A stretch of DNA of 64,000 nt from Chlorokybus atmophyticus. Lineage: Eukaryota > Streptophyta > Chlorokybophyceae > Chlorokybales > Chlorokybaceae. The DNA lies in NCBI GenBank assembly GCA_009103225.1, contig RHPI01001715.1:100856-164855 (forward strand), read 5' to 3'. Below, piece after piece: positions 1-11,900 of this stretch. The position numbers and the translations under genes are program-made. Numbering within the stretch: the first letter of the stretch is position 1; each line of letters starts with the position of its first letter. The notes beneath the pieces are model-generated. The model had not been told where the DNA came from, made no database searches, and saw only the letters and a program-made list of their open reading frames with translations.

Positions 1-915
1 GACAGTAATTAATTCAATGCTGTTGCCCGAACTCATGTTGCTCACGCGGGAATTGCTAATGGGCTTCACATAATATCGTGGTACATACACATTGCGTCCA
101 CGCACATAAATGGGGGCATAGATCCGGGTTCATGTGAAAGCACTTGGTATCTTTCCATGCTATTACACGCGACTTCGCCTGCATTGTTAAGTGTATGGTG
201 GCGAGGATGGAGAATTTATGTGTCCCAAAAACCTCTTTTGTACTGAGCATGCCACAATGATACAGCGTGATGAACAGGTAATGTCGGAACGTTGTTCGTC
301 TGAGCAAGGGTGTGCGTGTAATGTGTGGCGTCCACACGTTAACGTGTGGACGCCACACATTACACCCATGTGTGTAATGAAACTTCATTACACACATCAC
401 GTGCACAAATAGTTATGTGTGTAATAGAGATACACGTGTACATACTCCTGCTTACGCACTGGTAAAGTTAAAGAATCCGACCTGCTTGCATTGAAAACAC
501 ATGGTCTCAGTGGCATGCCAATCAGTTGCAAATGTATTGCGGCGATGCGCACACGCCGTGTGTGCAGTATGCAGACATAATGTGCCCACCCATTCACACG
601 GGCTGACATTCATCCACTCAATGGGTCCCCGATGCCGCCGTCCTCCTCCAGGACGACGACAAGGCGGCTAACCGAAGTGCAGCTGTTCTTGACCGCCGCT
701 ATGGTCGGCATGTCCAGCGGCGTTTTGCGCACGGGAGCATGTGACATGCGGCATGTGTCTGGTCGGCGTAATGCGGTTACGTTCTCGTGTCATGAAACCA
801 AACTGGTGACGTGGCGCGACAAGCGCTGCGTCCTACCGTCTCCAGGTTACGATGTAGCTCGCAGGAGTAACGAGCGGACGCTGTAACTGAGGCTAGCCGC
901 GCCGGGAGGTGCCAC
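1..915. other. Non-coding 5' flank with palindromes
   Basis: No gene is recognised here. Short open frames in this stretch show no family resemblance and no consistent splice signals. The notable content is a pair of adjacent palindromes at 316-395, listed separately. The GC content rises from about 630 onward, leading into the first exon of the synthetase gene at 916. The last few hundred bases probably hold its promoter and 5' UTR, but no clear TATA element was seen. Confidence 0.5.
316..395. repeat. Two adjacent palindromes
   Basis: Bases 316-365 form a perfect 50-bp palindrome with no loop, centred on GTTAAC at 338-343. Bases 370-395 form a second hairpin with 12-bp arms and a 2-base loop. 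Both contain the word GTGTAATG or its complement, so they may be related by duplication. They could be remnants of a MITE-like element or an extruded cruciform. No target-site duplication was established. Confidence 0.85.
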
Positions 916-3241
916 GTGGAAGCCAACATGGCGGCGGCGGCGGCGAGGGGAGCGACGGTGGCTGTGGCAGCCGCTGACGCGGTTGCTCGCGCCGCCAGCT
1001 TGCGCGTCGCGTGCCGCAGTCCGCTCCCCATCCGGTTGCAGGTACCCCTTGCTGCGTTGCCTGGCCTTATGCAAGCATCCCTAAGCAGCAATGCATTGTC
1101 CAAAGGCGCATTGGACGTCAATAACTTGATGCTGTTGCCGCTGCAATCTGCTGCATGCATGCAGCATTGTGTTGGCATAGGTTGTAATACTATACTATAC
1201 TTTTTGCTTCCCAATCTCAGGCTGCCAAGCCCCAGCAGTTGTTGTGGTCAGCGGCGGGAAGGAGGGGCGCTTGGAGAGCCGTCGCCTTACGCCCGCCATC
1301 ATCATCATCCACACTGCGCAGTGTGCAGGCCACCGCAGTGTCAATGCCGGCGTCGCCGTCATCATCATCATCGCCATCACTGTCGCTGAAGAAGGAAGGT
1401 ATGCGAACGTATATATATGCACATGTGCGCACAGTTATTCCTGTTTGTATTCGGCATTTCGTGTATCGTAATGGAAAACCAGTGCTAATCTGGCATGTTT
1501 GGTTGAATGTGAGATCTGATATGGCCTTGCACTGTGTGTTATGGTGTTTTGGTGTAGACATTGTTCAGGAGGACAACCCCGAAAACAATGTGCCGGAGTC
1601 AATTTTTGCAAAGATCGGAGCCAACTTGCACAGGCAGGATAACCACCCGCTTGGCATCATCAAAAACGCCATCCATGCATACTTCGACAAAGCCTTTGAA
1701 GGGCAAAAGTTCGAAAAGTTTGATGATCTTCTCCCCATTGTCTCCACAATAGCGGTATGCACATGAAGGCGCTCTGACAATCACATCACAAGTGTCGGTC
1801 ACGGTGGCATGCAGCTGGCATGGTTGCCGCTTACACCACGTCTTGCAAAGTGTTTGCCTTGGTGTACATGTTTATTGTGCAGTATGGTGTCCACTGCAAA
1901 TGGTATGCTCCAGCGAGAGTAACATGCGTGTGTGTCAAGCCCCAGCATGCATGTCCTGTTGTGTGCCATGAACATGACCTCTGCCCCAACCGCTTGCTGT
2001 CGTAAATCTCACGTCCTTGTGTGTCAACAGAACTTTGACGACGTGCTGGTGCCTGCGGACCATGTGTCGAGGGGTTACAATGACACGTACTACGTGGACG
2101 GGAGGACGGTGCTTCGTTGCCACACGTCGGCGCACCAGGCGGAGCTGCTGCGTGCGGGCCACACGCGCTTCCTTGTGACGGGCGACGTGTACCGTCGCGA
2201 TTCCATTGACGCCACGCATTACCCCGTCTTCCACCAGATGGAGGGCGTGCGCGTGTTCAACCCCTCGGAGTGGGAGGCCGCAGGCACGCCGCCTGTCGAG
2301 CTCGCCGCCGCCGAGCTCAAGTCCACACTTGAGGGTCTTGCACGCCATCTCTTTGGGGACGTGGACATGCGCTGGGTGGACACCTACTTCCCGTTCACAG
2401 ACCCCTCGTTTGAGCTGGAGATCAACTTCCAGGGCGAGTGGCTGGAGGTGCTCGGGTGCGGCGTCATGGAGCAGGCCATCCTGGAGAATGCCGGCAAGGG
2501 GGACAAGAAGGCGTGGGCGTTTGGCCTCGGCCTCGAGCGCCTCGCGATGGTCCTCTTCAACATTCCTGATATCCGCCTCTTCTGGACCCAGGACCAGCGC
2601 TTCCTTTCCCAGTTCAAGGCAGGCTCCCTCAAACAGAAGTTCAAAGCCTACTCTAAGGTGAGCCTCTTGTACAGATGTGTGCATGTCGGTTGAGCGCAAA
2701 GGGTTGAACTGATGTGGACTTGTTGTTGTGTCTTGTGCGTAACCCGACCAGTTCCCGCCTTGCTACAAAGACATCAGCTTCTGGATTAACGATGAGTTCA
2801 CGGAGAACAATCTCTGCGAGGTTGTCCGTGGCATTGCCGGAGACCTGTGCGAAGAGGTCAGTGTTGGTGTTTTGCGCGAGCAGTCCCTCTGCCTGAATGT
2901 GGTAGGTAGTGACTGACTATGTTGTCATGTGCGCAGGTGAAGCTGGTGGATGAGTTCCACAACAAGAAGAAGAACCTCACCAGCAACTGCTTCCGCATTG
3001 CGTATCGCTCCATGGATCGGTCGCTTACGGACGAAGAGATCAACGAACTTCAGGCAAGATACACTAGCTCATCAGCGTCAGTGTACTGCAGTAACATTGC
3101 TCATGCATTGAACAGTTGCATGTTGGATGCGCGTTGCGTACAAAGTGACAAGCGTGTTGTCGCTGATCGGATCTGTGCAAATCACAACAGGCTCAGGTGC
3201 GGGACACAGTGGCAAACAAGCTGAAGGTAACCCTGAGGTAG
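916..3241 (+). CDS. Organellar phenylalanyl-tRNA synthetase, 7 exons
   Basis: This single-chain class II synthetase charges tRNA-Phe in mitochondria and/or plastids. Proposed exons are 916-1041, 1221-1398, 1558-1754, 2031-2657, 2752-2856, 2937-3053 and 3197-3241, giving 464 aa. The first ~100 residues are Ala/Ser/Arg-rich and look like an organelle transit peptide; the second ATG at 928 has the better context. The large fourth exon holds the catalytic core, including motif 2 ([10 protein letters not shown], after the [10 protein letters not shown] segment) and motif 3 (GLGLERLAM). The last exons carry the C-terminal anticodon-binding domain ([24 protein letters not shown]). Sequence and length match the plant dual-targeted enzyme closely. 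The final intron (3054-3196) has a GC donor rather than GT, and the frame needs it. The family call is firm; the exact start is less sure. Confidence 0.93.
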
Positions 3242-4514
3242 CCAGCGCATGCGTCGAGTTACGTCGTGGAAACGGGTTGAGGTAATCATCATGAGAGATC
3301 CACAGGAGGCCTCTCAACTGTCTTTCGAAGCCTGTAGACAACAGTAGTGTAGCAGCTCCCATATACTTAGTACATGCCATTGCTATGCACTAATGTGCTT
3401 GCTGTGCCTTGCCGTTGAACTGCAATGCAATGTGTGAACATTGACACTGATAGTGATATGGGCACAGGCGGTCATGTCCACTGCAGATAAACCCCTACTT
3501 GCAGTGCACTTGCGGTTCTTTTTCTGCCTTGGCTTGTGGTTTGCTTGCCATGGGGTTTTCAACAACACTGCTTAGAACAACAATTCAGGAGCATGTATAT
3601 TGGGTAAACTGAATGCGAGCATGCAATGAGGCTTTGATGTGATTGTTTCAGAGATGTTAGCAGCTGCTGAAGGAATCTCTATGATTTCAAACCAGGGCTC
3701 ACAGTAGCAGTCACCCCCATGAATCGCACAGCACCACTGGTGCATACACGAATAAGGGGAGCGTGTGAATGCCATCATGTTTTTAGATGGTGTTTATCTT
3801 AACCATCTTTATGGAATGTCAATTTCTCATGACGTGCTTGCTTACTGCTGCTGCTGCTACCCTCAATACTCACTACTCACTAGTGCAAAACCGTTGGATG
3901 CGCGCAGAACCCTCCATGTAATGCCATAGACTCTGGAGCCTACGGTAGCGCTGTGGCAGTTTGCTCACTGTGGCGCTGCTGTGTGAGGTGAGGCGCAGCT
4001 TGGCTGTTCCTCTTTGCCACTCCTTGCTTGGCGTGCGACTGAGGGGCCCAGCGCATTGCCTTTGCCCTGTTTGCCTACCGCTAACTTGCTACTTTGCTAC
4101 TTGCCTTTCACTAGCACGGCCTTCCCCTGCCCGCACTGCACAGTTAGCTGCTTGTTTTTTTTTGCTTGCAGAAGTCGCTTGCACACTTTGCTACAGGTCT
4201 TGCGACTGTACTTGCCTATGCCTCAACATGTAATGCTATGTGCGGCCTGGTCTTGAATGTTCGGAAAGTCTATGTAACATTTTTATCGCGCAAAGCCTGT
4301 CTCGCACTCAGTCCACAACAGGAGGACTGCATGTGCAACATGACTCATACCCTATGCGTTGTGAACATGGTTCTGATGTTTGTAAGGCTTAGGTGTTCGC
4401 ATCTGTCACTGTTGGTCGGTGTTGTGTGCTTGCGGCAAATTTGCGTTGTCAGGGCCTTGGCCCTTGCGGCCTGGCCGCCCCACCTCAACCGCGACAGCGT
4501 GCCAGACAAGCAGC
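3242..4514. other. Intergenic region
   Basis: This stretch must contain the 3' UTR of the synthetase gene and the promoter of the cupin-like gene. Frames open on either strand are short and unlike any family I recognise. A short (CTG)n run lies near 3847-3860. The last 25 bases before 4515 run into a GGC repeat that encodes the Ala tract of the next protein. Confidence 0.5.
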
Positions 4515-5696
4515 ATGGCGGCGGCGGCGGCGGCGGCGGCGGAGGCGGAGAGGGTGGAGGAGGTGGACTGGGTGGAGATGCTGGAGGAGCCGCACCACAG
4601 GCTGGCGATGGAGAACGATTACGCGAGGGTCGTCGAGGCGGGGATATCCGGGCAGGGGGCCTGCATGCTGTTCCATCGCCACGCCGCCGACACCTTCTTT
4701 GTGGCCCTTAGCGAGGCCGACCTCCTCGACGAGGAAGCTGTGCTGGTGGGAGGAGAAGGGAGGAGAGCGGCCAGTATCAGCGCCAGTGACATGCGCATAT
4801 GGCGGGGCAAGTTTGCATGCCTGCCGTATGCCAGCCGCCCCATCATTCACCGCGTAACCTGCCCCGCACCGCACACCGCCCGCTTCCTCTGCGCTGAGGT
4901 GCACAAACGACCAACATTAATCCACACCCTGAAGGACTGCACTTGGTGCACGCTTGCTGCTTGTTGGGTGGCAGCCTCAAACTTTGCATGCGCTCCAGAC
5001 TTGTGCAAATTGTAGACATGGCAGCACTCCACGAGCACGCATGGCTTTCTGTGATTGACTGTTAGGTGGTGACGGCGCCGCCAGTGGCTTCAGTGAAACC
5101 GCTGGAGTGCAGGGGTTACACGCTCGCAGCGGACACGCCAGAGGCCGGCATGCGCGTGTATAGGTATGAGGCATGTTGTGGATTTCTTTACACGCTTTTC
5201 AGGAGATGAGTTAGCGCTTGCATTGCACCACATCTCCGTGATGGTGGTTCTTTTCTTTCTTTTTTCTGTCTTCCACCTCTCAGGCTTGTTCTTGGCCCAG
5301 GTGAGAGCACGGGCGCGCACGAGTACCACTTCTCCGGCCTCATCGTCTGCCTCACTCCCGACATACACCTTGCCGTCTCCGATGACGCCCACACTAACTC
5401 ACCATTCCAAGGTGCGAGCCTATTTGTGTTTGTTACATACCCAGTTGGTGGATTGTGTTCGTTGATGTGTGCATGTTCAAAGGCATGTTGCACACACCGC
5501 AGTTCCTGACCTGAAGCAGCGCGGGTGGCATTGGCACAATGGGCCAGTAAGCCATGTACTCTTGAACCCGGCATCGTCACCTGCCGCGTTTGAGGCGCTT
5601 GTGGTGGAATGGCTGGGGGAGTTTCGGCAGAGGCGTGACTGTGGTGGTGACGCTGATGCACAAGTCCTCGATATTTCCAAGGCTTGGAACTCGTAG
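4515..5696 (+). CDS. Cupin-like protein of unknown function, 4 exons
   Basis: Exons are 4515-4898, 5066-5163, 5284-5411 and 5503-5696, giving 267 aa with all phases closing. After a short Ala tract (encoded by a GCG repeat) the protein reads as a tandem RmlC/cupin-like beta-barrel. The first half has ENDYARVVEA, then a metal-site-like LFHRHAADTFFVAL, as in cupins that bind metal through His residues. The second half has a matching LGPGESTGAHEYHFSGLIVCL. The C-terminal exon carries RGWHWHNGPVSHVLLN, another His-rich segment. No targeting signal is evident and there is no paralog in the window to suggest a pathway. The fold assignment is an inference from these motifs; the enzyme activity, if any, is unknown. 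Confidence 0.75.
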
Positions 5697-8600
5697 CAGC
5701 TGCACTCACCGAGCCACACACGACAAATGAAAGGGGGGTGGTTGATCTCTTGAGTGATTGCAGGTTTGCAGACATTTGCTCCAAGTGCAAGCATTTACCA
5801 CCAGTCCTACACCCAATCACTTTGCGCTGTTGCAGCGCTTGACGCTGTCACCTTGGACTGCGCCACTAGCAAGAGACAGTACCACAATCTATGCAATGGT
5901 ATTACTCTGCATGTATAGGATAACCGTAGCACCTGGAAGGTTGGTTGCTATGCTACCTGCCTGCTGCCTACCTGTTACTGCCACACGCCCCTCCACCTCA
6001 CTTGCACGCACTTAATTAGGTGTGCAGCCAGACTGAAGTGTGCAAGAAACATGCTCATGTTCTATTGCAAGTTTAACGGCTGGTAGTTGAGATTTACAGT
6101 TGTCAAGCTTGAAAATAGTATTCTACAATGCGTTTTGTGCTTGTTGATTTTGATTTATATCACATACATTTCTTCCTAGTTGCTAGTTGCTAGTTGTTAG
6201 TGCTTGGGGTAATGTGCTGTGCTGTGCGTGTGGTGTGGTGTGCTGATGTCACTGGGGGGCGCTCGTTTTTGCCTATTATTTGTGTCATGTTTGCAATATC
6301 GTAATGAAATCGTGGTATTATGCCATGTTGTGCTTGCATACTTTGCATTGCTTTACCCCCCCTCCCCCCTCACACCCGTGAGGTTATTGTTAATGCATTT
6401 GGTCGAAAGGGGNGGGGGGGGAGGGGGGGATACAGTAAATGCGGAAGGGGATTGCTTGCTATTGAGACCACATTATGCATGCAACACACTGCACCACACA
6501 CTCACACTGTTGCTACATACACGACCACCGGGCTACGCATACTACTCCTGCGCCTACCTCTACGCCCCCCTCTTTGTCATACATGCGTTGCAAGTGTACT
6601 TACCTGCACCCGTGCTTTGGTTGGCGGCCCATTCGCAGCAGCACCAGCTAGTACAACAGTAGCAAGACATGGACTCCCCCTTCCTTCTCCCTTCTCTACA
6701 CCCTGCCTCCTGCCGCCGGCTTCACGCTCTGCCGTCCAATTGGTTGTAATGTCGTCGTCAACGCTTCGGCGCTGTGCTTGTAAGACTTAAAGCATACCCC
6801 GTTGTACAACCCCCCCTCCTCTTCTAATACCCGGAAGTAAAGTAAAGTAATAAATACATATTGTATTGTTGCGAGTTACGTGCTGTAACATTGGCGCCTT
6901 ATACACAAGATCATGGCAGCAAAAGTCGCTGCCATTTGGGGTGCCATGCAGCATGTATAAGGCGTTACAATGCATACCTGATTTTATTGGATTGCACGCC
7001 GGGTAACAATATCATGCATGAGGCTCTTGCCTGGCGCTATAGTATGAATCATTGTACTCAGTCATAAAGTGAGGGGGGGGGGGGGAATGTACGCATGTGA
7101 TGTGTGTTTACACATGCGTAATTATAATAAAAGGCCACAAATGCATGCACATATTTGAAGTGTTCGTTCTTCATTTGCATGGCACACTGCAAGATATGTC
7201 AACCGAGTAAGTTAAACATATTGTGCTGCGTAATGTTAAGCATGAACAGTGTTAGCCGTCAGACTATGTTGACATGAAGCTGTGACTAATTGTTAGTAAG
7301 AATTATGAAGTGCTTATACATGCTAGTTCAATGTTTAATGTTTACTAATAATAAGCAACATGATGTTATTGTCACATCGTGTTACACAACCTGTGAGCCA
7401 CCGTTGGCCTTCACTATAGCTGCGCTCGCATGTGACGTGCAATGTGTCACATGCGATTGCGGTCCTCGAGAGTGAAGAGTGAAGTTGTGGTCAATGTGCG
7501 CCCGCCTGGCAACCAATGATGCCCTTACCATCATGTCCCCATACATAGCCTGTGGGCCACAGCAGTGCGTACCTTCCAGGTGGACAAGGCTAAACAGACC
7601 CCGAATCCCCCGAACTGGTGATTCCCACGTCGCTTCATGGGCCGTAAAATCATGGCATTGATAGTCAGCCTGTCAGGATCCTGGTTAGCCCTGTGTTACC
7701 GTAGTATGGTACTACGATATTACGAGTACCAGTAATACTACCGATGCTGCATCATTGATCATATCACACAGCGATTCACACCAAAGTCACGCGTACGGAT
7801 CGTACAGCACGATTTGTGCTGTACACTGTGCGGCACGCAGTGTGCACGTGGCCAGTTGCACTCATTTCATTGAGGATGCACAGTGTACCACAGCCGTGGT
7901 CGATCGCTAAGCCGTTGATGCTCATCTTGGTATCAGATCTAGGGCGCAGACGGCTCAGATTGCCTGTACGATAGTGCAGAATTTACTGACATGGCATGCA
8001 CGGTACCCCCGCAACTTTGTTTTCATTTACCCCCCCCCAAACTGGACAGATTGAGATTGAGATTAAAACAAACCCAAACCTGAACCTCATTAGACCTGGA
8101 GCCCTTGGATATCACCGTTGACGTACCGACGGTGGTTGCACCGTTCGCTATGCACGTGACATGACGCAACGATAGCTGCCGTGCGGCTTGAGACACCAGC
8201 ACTCATCTGCACTGCTAGACTGGACACGGTAAATGAACTGCTGCTAACATAGCGCATAGTCATAACGAACATTCATGATAGCAAACTGGAGCCACATTCC
8301 GTTCTGGTACGCAGTGTACAGTTGTACCGGTACAGCAACGTACCAATGATGACTGCCGTGATGGTCATGATGACCCGGCAACCCTAATTAGCCAACAGTC
8401 GGTTGACGTCCTCACAGCTCAGCCTGGCTGGCCTTACAGATCAAGTGCTCCATTCATTCAATCTGCATCATGCCCATGGGATGACAAGCAGAGCATGACC
8501 CCAAGCTGCCTCATTAGCCTACAGCGCACACAAAACTGTACGTTGACTCGCTCAGTGTGCGCGCAGGAGTGTTGTCTATAGGAAGGTGCCACCATCATCA

Positions 8601-8935
8601 ACATCATGATGATTCATTGATGATGCTGTTGCCATAGGTAGGCAGTTTGTGTGTAGAAGTTTTCGGTGCCAGGGCATTACATAAAACTGTGTTGCACACA
8701 GCATGACTGCGGAGGCAGTGGCGGAGGGCGGAGCAGGGACCCGCTTGGGCTAAGTGTGCTCAAGAAAGACTCGCCCCTGAGTGCTGTGGCGTGCTGACCC
8801 ATTGGGGTTCAGTGCGCTCTGCCTGTCGCCGCCCGTCAGGGCGGAGGCGGCGGTAAGGAGGACGGGAAGGAGGGAGCTGCGGCCGGGGATTGGGCATCGT
8901 CGGCGCTGTTGAGGTCGTAATTGTCATCCGCCACC
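5697..8935. other. Intergenic region with poly-G tracts and small hairpins
   Basis: No gene is recognised. The stretch contains a C-rich block at about 6357-6370, a G-run at 6409-6429 with an undetermined base at 6413, another G-run at 7072-7085, and a C-run near 8031. Small hairpins sit at 7802-7824 (9-bp arms, 5-base loop), 7824-7845 and 8592-8624. The final ~200 bases are GC-rich and end in a strong start context for the transporter gene, so they are the likely promoter and leader. Confidence 0.5.
6409..6429. repeat. Poly-G tract containing an ambiguous base
   Basis: A run of G with a single N at 6413 and an A near 6422. The N marks a position the assembly could not resolve, so the length of the tract is unreliable. 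Reading frames crossing it should not be trusted. Confidence 0.9.
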
Positions 8936-11900
8936 ATGGCGATGATTGGCGGGCAGGCAGACTTCTCGTCTAGCGGCGGGCTGGTTCGCCGTTCCAGCGG
9001 TTCCTATTCGCACGACCAGGAGGAGCATGAACTCGACTTCCAAAACCTGAAGTACGTGCGTGTTCGCAGGCCTGCCGGAAAAGCAGCCAGCATGCCAAAA
9101 GTTATTCAGCCTTCTCAGCATGCCGCTTGGTGTTGTTTGTTGTAAATAGCAGGCATGCTCATGAAGTTGAGATGATCGTTCAACAGCTGTTGACACGTTG
9201 AGCCACAACTAGACAACCACAAAAACATGCCCACGTGCACAGGATGGCGGCGCTGCAGAAGCTGTCAGAGAAGGAGAGGCGACAGCATGTTGTACTGCCA
9301 AGCGCGTCGGGGCGAGAGGTGGTGCCGCTGAAAGTCAGCCGCGCCACTACCGCCCAGCGGCAGCAGCTTGTTGCCGGTGTCTTGGAGGAGACTGATCAGA
9401 GCAATGAGGCCTTCACTCGCCGCGTCCGTGAGCGCATGGACAGGTTCGCACCTTTCTAGAAATCTCTGCTGTCGCTGCCCGTCCTTTGCTTGCTAGCCTT
9501 GGAGGTCATACGTGCATGCAGTGCGTGCTTCGCAGTGTTAATCACTGCATGGCCATATGGCCAAGCTTGCAGTGTGGTTGCAACCAGTCCCCTGTTTCGC
9601 GTTTTGCACTGCGTTATTGCAATGCATGCATTGAAACACAATTATGAATGCTTGGTGCAGGTCATACAGAGACAGACATGCACATTCATGCTTGTTGGCA
9701 CCTGACTAGTAGTTGTCACTAGCATGAACATGGGTGCATGGTTGTTGCAGGGCTGGCGTGGAGCTGCCCAAGGTAGAGGTGCGTTTCAAGGATCTGGAGA
9801 TAGCGGCCGATGTGTATGTGGGTGACCGTGCTCACCCGACACTGCTGAACACGGTGCGCAATGTAGTTGACAAGCTCATCCTCTGCTGGCGGGCCAACAA
9901 GAACAAGCGGGAGTTCGTCATCCTGCACCAGATTAGCTCAATCCTCAAGCCAGGCTGCTTCACATTGCTGCTCGGCCCGCCAGGTGCAGGCAAGACCACT
10001 TTGCTGAAAGCCCTAGCCGGCAAGCTGGGTAACCAGGACTTGAAGATCACCGGCGACATCACCTACAATGGCGAGACGTTTGACAAGTTTATTGTGCCAC
10101 GCACGGCCGCGTATATTGAGCAGACCGATGATCATCTTGGCGAGTTGACTGTGCGTGAAACCCTGGACTTCTCTGCTCGAGTGCAGGGTGCTGGCATGCG
10201 CGCAAGTACGGTAGCCCCTCTTCGACACATAGTGCTTCAGTTGTGGTCGTCACCACTGATAATTGATCATCGCATATAATACCCGCAGGTGTGTTGGAGG
10301 AGTTGGTTAAGAGGGAGGCGGAATTGGGCATTGTGCCAGATCCGGAGATAGATGCCTTCATGCATGCAGCGAGCGTTGAGGGAAAGCGCCACTCTGTCAT
10401 GACTGATTACATCATGAAGATTTTTGGCATCGATTTTGTCGCTGACACCCCTGTTGGTAACGAAATGATCCGTGGTATCAGTGGTGGTCAGAAGCGGCGT
10501 GTCACAACTGGTATGATATGCGTTGAGCGCTCACCTGCATGCATTTCTCGAGTGGTGCAGACTCTCGTTGCTATTGTCATGTGCTGATTGTCACTGGTTG
10601 CAGCTGAGATGGTCGTGGGACCCAAGAAGACTTTGTTCATGGTGAGTAAACCAGCACTCAGTTTGTGCTCCAGTAGGTTTTTACAAACGCATTCGCGCAC
10701 TTGAGGCTTGCCCTGTTATCTGTAAGTGCTCACGCTGTGGTTGGACAGGACGAAATCACTACTGGTCTGGATGCATCAACTGCCTGGAGCATTGTGAAGG
10801 CGGCGCAGAACTTCACGCACACGCAAGATGCCACTGTGTTGATGGCACTGCTGCAGCCGCCTCCCGAAATCTATGATCTGTTTGATGAAATTTTGCTCCT
10901 ATCCGAAGGCCACATCGTTTTTCACGGACCACGACTACAAGTGCGTATTTTGCAGCAGCGCATGGTACCAGATATTGTCTTCTTGACACTGAGGTGACTT
11001 TGTGCACACGTTTGCAACAGGTCTTGCCGTTCTTTGAAGAATTGGGTTTCAAGTGTCCCGTGAGGAAGGGCGTAGCAGATTTCCTTCAGGAAGTGACGTC
11101 CAAGAAAGACCAGGAGCAGTACTGGTGTCGTGACAAACCTTACCACTACGTGTCAGTTCCTGAGATGTCTGCTTACTTCTATGAAAAGTCCCTTGGAAAA
11201 CAGACACTGACAGAACTGCAGCAGCCCATTCCATCCGGGAAATACCGCGCAGATGTGAGTCTTTTTTAAATATGTTGGACTGCTCATGATATTGTTTGTA
11301 CCAGTGCAGAATGCTAATATCGCCGCTTGACAGTCTTTGGTGAGGACAAGGTTCGCCCTGAATGGCATTCAGATGCTGAAGGCCTGCTTAAACCGAGAAC
11401 TCATCCTGATGAAGCGCAACCGCTTCATTTATATCTTTCGAACCATTCAGGTGAGCTGTCAGGCATTGCAGGCCGCTAATTGCATTTGCGCATTGTTAGA
11501 GCGCGGAGGTTTTTGTCGGGGCACTGCGAGAGGACTCCAGATGCTTGCATCCTTGGGGTTTCTGCTTGAAGCATTCCTGCAATGCTTGCTAACAGTCATT
11601 GTCTTTGGTGCAGCTCACTGTGCTGGCATTGGTGACATCAACTCTGTTCTTTCGCACGCGCCTTAGCCCCAACACCATTGAGGATGGCAATCAGTATCTG
11701 GGTGTCCTGTTCTTCTCGCTGCTCATCTTCTTGTTCAATGGCTTTTCAGGTATGACAGTAATCTTCTCTTGCAGTATCACTTTTGTCGTCTCTTGTGCTC
11801 ATGCTGGGTTGTTTGTGTTGGGCGGCAGAGATTGCGCTGGGCATTCAAAACCTGCTCCTTTTCTACAAGCAGCGAGACAACTACTTCTACCCTGCATGGG

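Noticed and set aside
632-886. Open frame of 84 codons upstream of the synthetase gene
   Set aside because: No family resemblance, no splice continuity with exon 1, and composition typical of GC-rich flank.
777-1214. Minus-strand frame opposite the synthetase transit-peptide exon
   Set aside because: Shadow of the plus-strand exon in Ala/Arg-rich sequence.
1935-2699. Long minus-strand frame opposite the synthetase catalytic exon
   Set aside because: Antisense shadow of a conserved exon. The plus-strand protein has clear class II motifs.
6219-6790. Overlapping plus-strand frames across the poly-G tract
   Set aside because: They cross an undetermined base and homopolymers, have low-complexity composition, and show no motif.
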